From positions 1,462,001 through 1,526,000 of the forward strand of contig NZ_CP127389.1 in assembly GCF_030271835.1 (NCBI RefSeq): a stretch of DNA of 64,000 bases. Reading direction: 5' to 3'. The notes under the pieces are model-generated. The model was not told the origin of the DNA. It saw only the letters and a program-made list of their open reading frames with translations, and did no database searches. Source of the DNA: Proteus appendicitidis. Lineage in GTDB: Bacteria; Pseudomonadota; Gammaproteobacteria; Enterobacterales; Enterobacteriaceae. The position numbers were made by a program, and so were the translations under genes. This document shows, piece by piece, positions 57,629 through 64,000 of the stretch (position 1 is its first letter; each line of letters starts with the position of its first letter).

Positions 57629-58162
57629 ATGCAAAAGGTAAAATTACCCCTGACCATTGATGCGCTGCGAGCAGCTCAAAAGAATTTAGACTATGACGGT
57701 CATTATTCTCCAGAGCAAGTAAGCCGCTTAGCTGAATCGGTGGTCAGTGTGGACAGTAATATTGATGTGGCTTTATCATTTGATATTGACCATCAACGTC
57801 TTGCCGTGATTAAAGGGCATTCCGATGTGGATGTGACTTTAGAATGTCAACGTTGTGGTGGCCATTTTCCGTATCATGTTCACGCAACGTATTGTTTTAG
57901 CCCTGTTGTCAGTGATGAACGGGCCGAGACATTACCGGAAGAATATGAACCAGTTTATGTAAACGAATTTGGTGAAATAGATTTGCTGGCAATGATTGAA
58001 GATGAAATAATCCTCAACTTGCCGGTGGTTCCGGTACATGATTTTGAACACTGTGAAGTGTCCGACGCGGATATGGTGTTTGGTGAACTCCCTGAAGAAT
58101 TATCAGAGAAGCCAAATCCATTTGCCGTATTAGCCAGTTTAAAGAAAAGTACTAAGGAGTAA
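57629..58162 (+). CDS. yceD: YceD family protein (23S rRNA accumulation protein)
   Basis: The 177-residue DUF177 protein starts [20 protein letters not shown] and has the zinc-type Cys pair [10 protein letters not shown] and a final [12 protein letters not shown]. It is needed for normal 23S rRNA levels in plants and is nearly always upstream of rpmF. The stop is 5 bases before rpmF, so the two are translated together. Confidence 0.94.
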   Translation: MQKVKLPLTIDALRAAQKNLDYDGHYSPEQVSRLAESVVSVDSNIDVALSFDIDHQRLAVIKGHSDVDVTLECQRCGGHFPYHVHATYCFSPVVSDERAETLPEEYEPVYVNEFGEIDLLAMIEDEIILNLPVVPVHDFEHCEVSDADMVFGELPEELSEKPNPFAVLASLKKSTKE

Positions 58163-58167
58163 GGTCA

Positions 58168-58338
58168 ATGGCCGTACAACAAAACAAACCAACTCGTTCT
58201 AAACGCGGTATGCGTCGCTCTCATGACGCGCTGACAGTAACTCAAGTTTCTGTTGACAAAACTTCTGGTGAAACTCACCTGCGTCACCATGTAACTGCTG
58301 ACGGTTACTACCGTGGTCGCAAGGTTATCAACAAGTAA
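58168..58338 (+). CDS. rpmF: 50S ribosomal protein L32
   Basis: A 56-codon gene begins [20 protein letters not shown] and ends GRKVINK, the full-length L32 of enterobacteria (57 residues with the initiator Met in E. coli). It lacks the zinc-binding Cys set, as in E. coli. It follows yceD by 5 bases and AAGGAGTAAGG provides the ribosome-binding site. plsX follows 24 bases later. Confidence 0.97.
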   Translation: MAVQQNKPTRSKRGMRRSHDALTVTQVSVDKTSGETHLRHHVTADGYYRGRKVINK

Positions 58339-58362
58339 TTAGCTTTATAGCTCGTTGATACC

Positions 58363-59400
58363 TTGACAAATCTAACCATAGCGTTAGATGCGATGGGCGG
58401 GGACTTCGGTCCTCGCATCACAGTGCCTGCTTGTTTGCGGGCGCTGGCATCTAATCCTCATTTAAAAATATTGCTGGTAGGTCAACCAGACTCTATATCT
58501 CCTCTGCTTGCAAATCAAAATGCTGAGCTAATCTCCCGTTTACAAGTTATACCCGCAGAACATATTGTCGCCAATGATGCCAAACCTTCACAAGCTATTA
58601 GAGCAAGTAAAGGTACATCAATGCGAGTGGCACTTGATCTCGTGAAAACAGGGGATGCACAAGCTTGTGTAAGTGCAGGGAATACTGGCGTATTAATGGG
58701 ATTAGCAAAACTTCGACTTAATGCAATTGATGGAATTGAACGTCCTGCTCTGGTTTCGGTATTACCTAATCAGAAAAAAGGCAAGACCGTCGTTCTTGAT
58801 TTAGGCGCTAACGTTAACTGTGATAGCAAAATGCTGGTGCAGTTTGCGGTAATGGGCGCAGTAATGGCCGAAGAGATAGCAGATATTGATTCACCGAAAG
58901 TGGCGCTTTTAAATATTGGTGAAGAAGAGAGTAAAGGATTAGATAATATCCGCGAAGCTGCTACGGTATTAAAATCGACACCAAATATTAATTATATTGG
59001 TTATGTTGAAGGTAATGAATTACTGACAGGCAAAACGGATGTATTGGTGTGTGACGGCTTCGCAGGTAATGTCTCCCTTAAAACGATGGAAGGCGTTATT
59101 AGAGTTTTCCTTTCATTGATTAAATCTTCTACTACCGAAAATAAAAAAACGTCGTGGTGGATGAAAATATTGAAGAAGTGGTTACAAAAGCGGCTAATTA
59201 AGCGTTTTGGACATATGAACCCCGACCAGTATAACGGTGCTTCTCTGTTAGGATTACGCGGTATCGTCATTAAAAGCCATGGTGGCGCAAATGAAAGCGC
59301 GTTTACAGCAGCAATAGAACAGGCTGTTCATGCCGTTGAGCGAAAAATTCCAGAGCGAATTGCTTCACGACTGACAACAGTATTACCCAAGAGCGATTGA
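58363..59400 (+). CDS. plsX: Phosphate acyltransferase PlsX
   Basis: The 345-residue enzyme begins [20 protein letters not shown] and contains [19 protein letters not shown] and [20 protein letters not shown]. PlsX converts acyl-ACP to acyl-phosphate for PlsY, linking fatty acid and phospholipid synthesis at the membrane. The start codon is TTG, as in E. coli plsX. fabH follows after 4 bases. Confidence 0.96.
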   Translation: MTNLTIALDAMGGDFGPRITVPACLRALASNPHLKILLVGQPDSISPLLANQNAELISRLQVIPAEHIVANDAKPSQAIRASKGTSMRVALDLVKTGDAQACVSAGNTGVLMGLAKLRLNAIDGIERPALVSVLPNQKKGKTVVLDLGANVNCDSKMLVQFAVMGAVMAEEIADIDSPKVALLNIGEEESKGLDNIREAATVLKSTPNINYIGYVEGNELLTGKTDVLVCDGFAGNVSLKTMEGVIRVFLSLIKSSTTENKKTSWWMKILKKWLQKRLIKRFGHMNPDQYNGASLLGLRGIVIKSHGGANESAFTAAIEQAVHAVERKIPERIASRLTTVLPKSD

Positions 59401-59404
59401 TAGA

Positions 59405-60358
59405 ATGTATACAAAAATCTTAGGTACTGGTAGTTACTTGCCTGTACAAGTGCGAACTAATGCCGATTTAGAAAAAATGGTTGAAACATCTGACGAGTGG
59501 ATTGTTACCAGAACGGGTATCCATGAACGTCGAATTGCAACAGAAGAAGAAACTGTTGCCGTGATGGGTGCGGGTGCTGGCGAAAAAGCATTAGAAATGT
59601 CAGGTATTGATAAGCAAGACATTGGGTTGATTATTGTTGCAACGACATCTGGCTCTCATGCTTTTCCAAGTGCAGCTTGCCAAATTCAAAATGCATTAGG
59701 TATTAGTGATTGTATTGCTTTCGATGTTGCGGCTGCATGTTCGGGTTTTGTTTATGCATTAAGTATTGCGGATCAATTTATTAAAGCGGGTTCTGTTAAA
59801 AAAGCACTGGTTATTGGTGCTGACAGATTATCTCACGCTTTAGATCCAGAAGATCGTGGCACGATCATCCTGTTTGGTGATGCGGCAGGGGCTGTAGTTG
59901 TTGGCGCATCAGAAGAAGAAGGCATTATCTCTACCCATTTACATTCTGATGGTCGTTTTGGTGATCTATTAGCATTACCTTATCAGAGTAGAGAAAATGA
60001 CGATTTGCCTGCTTATGTGACTATGGCAGGAAATGAAGTCTTTAAAGTCGCAGTTCGGGAGCTTGCCCACATTGTGGATGAGACACTTGAAGCTAACAAT
60101 ATTGATAAATCTGAACTGGACTGGCTTGTGCCTCATCAGGCAAATTTAAGAATTATTTCAGCGACCGCGAAAAAGCTGGATATGACAATGGATAAAGTAG
60201 TGGTGACATTAGATCGCCACGGCAATACGTCAGCAGCATCAGTCCCAACAGCATTAGATGAAGCTGTAAGAGATAATCGCATTCAACGTGGTCAGTTAAT
60301 CTTACTGGAAGCGTTTGGTGGCGGTTTTACTTGGGGTTCTGCACTTATCCGTTTTTAA
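59405..60358 (+). CDS. fabH: 3-oxoacyl-ACP synthase III (FabH)
   Basis: The 317-residue condensing enzyme has the catalytic Cys in [12 protein letters not shown], His in [10 protein letters not shown] and Asn in [15 protein letters not shown]. It starts fatty acid synthesis by joining acetyl-CoA and malonyl-ACP. Length equals that of the E. coli enzyme. The gene is part of the plsX-fabHDG run. Confidence 0.97.
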   Translation: MYTKILGTGSYLPVQVRTNADLEKMVETSDEWIVTRTGIHERRIATEEETVAVMGAGAGEKALEMSGIDKQDIGLIIVATTSGSHAFPSAACQIQNALGISDCIAFDVAAACSGFVYALSIADQFIKAGSVKKALVIGADRLSHALDPEDRGTIILFGDAAGAVVVGASEEEGIISTHLHSDGRFGDLLALPYQSRENDDLPAYVTMAGNEVFKVAVRELAHIVDETLEANNIDKSELDWLVPHQANLRIISATAKKLDMTMDKVVVTLDRHGNTSAASVPTALDEAVRDNRIQRGQLILLEAFGGGFTWGSALIRF

Positions 60359-60377
60359 TATTATCAGGAAAATAAAC

Positions 60378-61310
60378 ATGACTGATTTTGCAATGGTTTT
60401 TCCCGGACAGGGATCACAATCTGTTGGAATGCTTGCAGAACTTGCAGAGCAATATCCAATCGTGACTGAAACATTTGCTCAAGCATCTGATGTATTGGGT
60501 TACTCTCTTTGGGACTTAGTTCAAAATGGTCCAGAAGAAGAGCTAAACAAAACATGGAAAACACAGCCAGCATTATTAGCTGCTTCTGTTGCTATTTGGC
60601 GTGTATGGCAAGAAAAACAAGGCAAAATGCCACAAATGATGGCAGGTCACAGTCTTGGCGAGTATTCTGCTTTAGTGTGTGCCGGCGTTATTGATTTCGC
60701 TGCAGCAATTAAATTAGTAGAATTACGTGGTCAACTGATGCAAGAAGCCGTACCTGCGGGTACTGGTGCAATGTATGCGATTATCGGCTTAGATAATGAC
60801 GCTATTGCAAAAGCTTGTGAAGAAGCAGCACAAGGACAAGTAGTCTCACCTGTCAACTTTAACTCACCGGGTCAAGTGGTTATTGCAGGTAACAAAGAAG
60901 CCGTAGAACGTGCTGGTGTGTTATGTAAAGAAGCGGGCGCTAAACGAGCTTTACCATTAGCAGTAAGCGTGCCTTCTCACTGTGCTTTAATGAAACCGGC
61001 TGCTGATAAGTTAGCGGTTGCATTACAAGAAATCGAATTTAAACAACCTGAAATTCAGGTGGTTAATAACGTTGATGTGATAGCGCAAACTGATGCAAAT
61101 GCAATCCGTGATGCATTAGTTCGCCAGCTTTATAATCCGGTTCGCTGGACTGAAACCGTTGAACTTATTGCTGAAAAAGGTATCACACAATTATTAGAAA
61201 TCGGACCAGGAAAAGTATTAACTGGCTTAACAAAACGTATTTCTAAAGAAATGAACGCTGCAGCAGTTAATGATATTGCATCATTAGATGTTGCATTAGG
61301 AAATGACTGA
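60378..61310 (+). CDS. fabD: Malonyl-CoA:ACP transacylase (FabD)
   Basis: The 310-residue enzyme starts MTDFAMVFPGQGSQSVGML and carries the active-site Ser in MAGHSLGEYSAL and the His in VPSHCALMKPA. It loads malonyl groups onto ACP. I chose the ATG at 60378 behind AGGAAAATAAAC; the frame continues 21 codons upstream into the end of fabH without similarity. fabG follows after 8 bases. Confidence 0.97.
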   Translation: MTDFAMVFPGQGSQSVGMLAELAEQYPIVTETFAQASDVLGYSLWDLVQNGPEEELNKTWKTQPALLAASVAIWRVWQEKQGKMPQMMAGHSLGEYSALVCAGVIDFAAAIKLVELRGQLMQEAVPAGTGAMYAIIGLDNDAIAKACEEAAQGQVVSPVNFNSPGQVVIAGNKEAVERAGVLCKEAGAKRALPLAVSVPSHCALMKPAADKLAVALQEIEFKQPEIQVVNNVDVIAQTDANAIRDALVRQLYNPVRWTETVELIAEKGITQLLEIGPGKVLTGLTKRISKEMNAAAVNDIASLDVALGND

Positions 61311-61318
61311 GGGATCTC

Positions 61319-62053
61319 ATGGGATTTGACGGAAAAATAGCGCTAGTTACTGGTGCAAGCCGTGGTATTGGCCGTGCGATTGCAGAAGATTTAGTTGCAC
61401 GCGGTGCGACAGTAATTGGTACAGCAACGAGTGAAAACGGTGCGAAAGCTATCAGCGAATATTTAGACGGTAAGGGTAAGGGTTTTGTGTTAAACGTCAC
61501 AGAAAACGACTCTATCGAAAAATTTTTAGCAGATGTGCGCGCTGAATTTGGCGAAATTGATATTTTGGTCAATAATGCAGGTATTACTCGTGATAACCTG
61601 TTGATGCGCATGAAAGATGATGAGTGGCAAGATATCATTGACACTAATCTTTCATCAGTCTTCCGTCTGTCTAAAGCAGTTATGCGTGCTATGATGAAAA
61701 AACGTTATGGTCGTATAATTACCATTGGTTCTGTTGTTGGAACCATGGGTAACGCAGGACAGGCAAACTACGCGGCGGCAAAAGCGGGTGTGATTGGTTT
61801 TAGTAAATCATTAGCACGCGAAGTTGCTTCCCGTGGCATTACGGTGAATGTTGTTGCTCCGGGCTTTATCGAAACTGATATGACTAGAGCATTAACAGAC
61901 GACCAAAGAGCAGGTATTTTATCTCAAGTCCCTGCTAACCGTTTAGGTGATGCCAAAGAGATTGCCAGTGCTGTAGCTTTCTTAGCTTCTGATGAAGCAA
62001 GCTATATCACGGGTGAAACATTGCATGTCAATGGTGGCATGTACATGATCTAA
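61319..62053 (+). CDS. fabG: 3-oxoacyl-ACP reductase (FabG)
   Basis: The 244-residue short-chain dehydrogenase has the NADPH motif GASRGIGRAIAED, NNAGITRDNLLMRM, the catalytic Ser in ITIGSVVGTMG, and NYAAAKAGVIGF with Tyr and Lys. It reduces 3-oxoacyl-ACP in each elongation cycle. Length equals E. coli FabG. Confidence 0.97.
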   Translation: MGFDGKIALVTGASRGIGRAIAEDLVARGATVIGTATSENGAKAISEYLDGKGKGFVLNVTENDSIEKFLADVRAEFGEIDILVNNAGITRDNLLMRMKDDEWQDIIDTNLSSVFRLSKAVMRAMMKKRYGRIITIGSVVGTMGNAGQANYAAAKAGVIGFSKSLAREVASRGITVNVVAPGFIETDMTRALTDDQRAGILSQVPANRLGDAKEIASAVAFLASDEASYITGETLHVNGGMYMI

Positions 62054-62210
62054 TTATGGGGACGTCTTTATATTTGCTTTTTGCGTACAATATAATGCAA
62101 AATATAGCGAATAAAGTAGTCCACACAGTCGGGATTGGTTAGATCTTTTCCTGTATTTATAAACTAAGAAAATCATCGCGCAAGCGAGTTTTGATAGGAA
62201 ATTTAATAGT

Positions 62211-62447
62211 ATGAGCACTATCGACGAACGCGTTAAGAAAATCATTGTTGAACAACTGGGTGTTAAAGAGGAAGAAGTTGTAAATTCAGCTTCATTTGTT
62301 GATGACTTAGGCGCTGATTCTCTTGACACAGTTGAGCTGGTAATGGCTCTGGAAGAAGAATTCGATATCGAAATCCCAGACGAAGAAGCAGAAAAAATTA
62401 CTACAGTTCAAGCTGCTATTGATTACGTTGAAAACGCAGGTAAATAA
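62211..62447 (+). CDS. acpP: Acyl carrier protein
   Basis: The 78-residue acidic protein starts [20 protein letters not shown] and has the phosphopantetheine-bearing Ser in [20 protein letters not shown] 157-base gap ahead of it probably holds a promoter of its own, consistent with the high ACP level needed. A hairpin terminator separates it from fabF. Confidence 0.98.
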
Positions 62448-62459
62448 GCTTGCTAATCT

Positions 62460-62486
62460 AGGCGGTCACTCGACCGCCTATATTTT
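62460..62486 (+). terminator. Attenuating terminator between acpP and fabF
   Basis: AGGCGGTC and GACCGCCT flank ACTC and are followed by ATATTTTT. It would end most acpP transcripts while letting some read into fabF. Confidence 0.85.
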
Positions 62487-62521
62487 TAATCCTAAACTTT
62501 TTCCCTCCTTGGAGGATAAGC

Positions 62522-63763
62522 GTGTCTAAGCGTCGTGTAGTTGTGACCGGACTAGGCATGTTATCTCCTGTCGGTAATAACGCAGAAGCTTCTTGGGAAG
62601 CAGTGTGTGCCGGACAGAGTGGTATCGGCCTTATCGAAGATTTTGACACCAGTCATCATGCGACTAAATTCGCTGGATTGGTAAAAGATTTCAATCACGA
62701 AGATTATAATCTTTCGCGTAAAGACGCGCGTAAGATGGATCTTTTTATTCAATATGGTATTGCAGCAGGTGTGCAAGCCATTGCGGATTCAGGTCTTGAA
62801 GTAACAGAAGCCAATGCAAGTCGTATCGGAGCTGCTATTGGTTCTGGTATTGGTGGCTTAGGCCTTATCGAAGAAAACCATACATCAATGATGAATGGTG
62901 GTCCTCGTAAAATTAGCCCATTCTTTGTACCTTCAACCATCATTAACATGGTTGCAGGGCATTTAAGCATTATGTATGGTCTTCGTGGCCCTACAATCTC
63001 TATTGCAACAGCATGTACTTCAGGTGTTCATAATATTGGACATGCAGCACGTATTATCGCTTATGGTGATGCAGATGTAATGCTGGCTGGCGGTGCTGAA
63101 AAAGCAACTACACCATTAGGTTTGGGTGGCTTTGGTGCTGTTCGTGCATTATCAACACGTAACGACAATCCTCAAGCGGCTAGCCGCCCATGGGATAAAG
63201 ATCGTGATGGTTTTGTATTAGGTGATGGTGCGGGTGTTCTTGTTCTTGAAGAGTACGAACACGCTAAAAACCGTGGCGCTAAAATTTATGCTGAAGTGAT
63301 TGGGTTTGGTATGAGCAGCGATGCTTATCACATGACTTCACCAGCAGAAAATGGCGAAGGCGGTGCGCTGGCAATGACAAATGCACTGAAAGATGCGGGT
63401 ATTTCCTCATCAGAAGTGGGTTATATTAACGCACACGGTACATCAACAAATGCAGGCGATGTTGCTGAAGCACAAGCAGTAGAAAATGTATTTGGTAAAG
63501 GTACTGATGTATTAGTTAGCTCAACAAAATCTATGACAGGTCACTTATTAGGTGCTGCGGGTGCAATTGAGTCTATCTTTACAATCCTTTCGTTACGTGA
63601 CCAAATCGTACCTCCAACAATAAACCTAGATAATCAAGACGAAAATTGTCATCTTGATTTCGTTCCACATAAAGCACGTAAAGTTGAGAACATGGAATAT
63701 GCTCTGTGTAACTCATTCGGCTTTGGTGGTACTAACGGTTCAATTCTCTTTAAGCGCGTATAA
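62522..63763 (+). CDS. fabF: 3-oxoacyl-ACP synthase II (FabF)
   Basis: The 413-residue condensing enzyme has the catalytic Cys in [13 protein letters not shown] and the two His in [13 protein letters not shown] and [13 protein letters not shown], with the end [19 protein letters not shown]. It carries out the later elongation steps and the temperature-dependent C16:1 to C18:1 step. The start is GTG, 8 bases after GGAGG. Length equals E. coli FabF. Confidence 0.97.
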   Translation: MSKRRVVVTGLGMLSPVGNNAEASWEAVCAGQSGIGLIEDFDTSHHATKFAGLVKDFNHEDYNLSRKDARKMDLFIQYGIAAGVQAIADSGLEVTEANASRIGAAIGSGIGGLGLIEENHTSMMNGGPRKISPFFVPSTIINMVAGHLSIMYGLRGPTISIATACTSGVHNIGHAARIIAYGDADVMLAGGAEKATTPLGLGGFGAVRALSTRNDNPQAASRPWDKDRDGFVLGDGAGVLVLEEYEHAKNRGAKIYAEVIGFGMSSDAYHMTSPAENGEGGALAMTNALKDAGISSSEVGYINAHGTSTNAGDVAEAQAVENVFGKGTDVLVSSTKSMTGHLLGAAGAIESIFTILSLRDQIVPPTINLDNQDENCHLDFVPHKARKVENMEYALCNSFGFGGTNGSILFKRV

Positions 63764-63797
63764 CCCGTTTTTTGTAGAAAACTGAAAAATACCTAAA

Positions 63798-63830
63798 GGC
63801 CCAGGATTATTCTGGGTCTTTTATTTTGTC
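63798..63830 (+). terminator. Hairpin terminator after fabF
   Basis: GGCCCAG and CTGGGTC (one G-T pair) flank GATTATT and are followed by TTTTATTTT. Confidence 0.78.
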
Positions 63831-63896
63831 CTTTTACTGCCAGTTGTTTTATCATGTGCAGATTGATATCAATAACATAGATGTAGGGTGTGTTAG

Positions 63897-64000
63897 ATGT
63901 ATTGGGTAAATGGACAACAGCAACAAAATATCGATGCAAGCGACCGCGCAATACAGTTTGGTGATGGCTGCTTTACGACACTTGCCGTTGAGCATGGTAA
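63897..64000 (+). CDS. pabC: Aminodeoxychorismate lyase PabC, N-terminal part (partial)
   Basis: The last 104 bases encode MYWVNGQQQQNIDASDRAIQ, then FGDGCFTTLAVEHG, before the window ends. This matches the N-terminus of the PLP enzyme PabC, which releases 4-aminobenzoate for folate synthesis, and pabC follows fabF in E. coli. Only the first 34 codons are visible. Confidence 0.88.
   Translation, partial: MYWVNGQQQQNIDASDRAIQFGDGCFTTLAVEHG

Overview
The window looks like chromosomal DNA of a Proteus species (Enterobacterales, Morganellaceae), close to P. mirabilis. Evidence: AT-rich sequence, E. coli-type gene neighbourhoods (rsuA-bcr, yejK/L/M-proL, nfo-yeiH-yeiE-lysP, rne/rluC, yceD-rpmF-plsX-fab) with near-E. 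coli protein sequences, and an IreA-like TonB receptor next to a PlaP-type putrescine importer, a pairing known from P. mirabilis. Identifications come from reading motifs and recalled family sequences; no database search was run.

Layout. (1) 1-6.4 kb is accessory and partly decayed: end of a 5'-nucleotidase gene, an unrecognised 59-residue protein, a DUF1543 protein, a GNAT acetyltransferase, a scar holding pieces of an integrase, a glutathione peroxidase and a hydrolase, then two aldo/keto reductases and a LysR regulator. It ends beside tRNA-Pro(GGG) with a HolE-like fragment and three tandem 11-bp repeats that resemble integrase arm sites. (2) 6.5-26.9 kb is conserved core: yejM, yejL, yejK, rplY, radD, rsuA, bcr, yejG, mepS, lpxT, yeiP, mtr, a Nudix gene, fruK without fruA/fruB, nfo, yeiH, yeiE, lysP. 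Two short pilin-like secreted proteins sit between lpxT and yeiP. (3) 26.9-33.7 kb is iron and polyamine transport: a Fur-box-like site, a FecCD permease and ATPase with no binding protein, the IreA/CirA-type receptor, and plaP behind an unusual long leader (16-codon ORF, terminator, then a 69-codon ORF overlapping plaP). (4) 34.3-42.0 kb is an eight-gene chaperone/usher fimbrial operon with three chaperones and a two-domain tip adhesin. (5) 42.2-51.2 kb: ipdC with a divergent LysR gene, dld, sbcB, a FosA-type enzyme, a LacY-family permease behind two identical LacI-type operators, and tmaR. (6) 51.4-64.0 kb: rne, rluC, a small lipoprotein, yceF, and the yceD-rpmF-plsX-fabHDG-acpP-fabF-pabC lipid cluster, cut at the right edge.

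How it fits together. Regions 2 and 6 are housekeeping: envelope (YejM, MepS, LpxT, fatty acid synthesis), translation (L25, L32, RsuA, EF-P-like) and RNA decay. Regions 3 and 4 concern host association: iron uptake, putrescine uptake and adhesion. The fimbrial operon plus ipdC and dld lie between plaP and sbcB, which are close neighbours in E. coli, so this block is probably an insertion. The most promising unexplained structure is the plaP leader; the proL-linked scar and the fimbrial operon follow.
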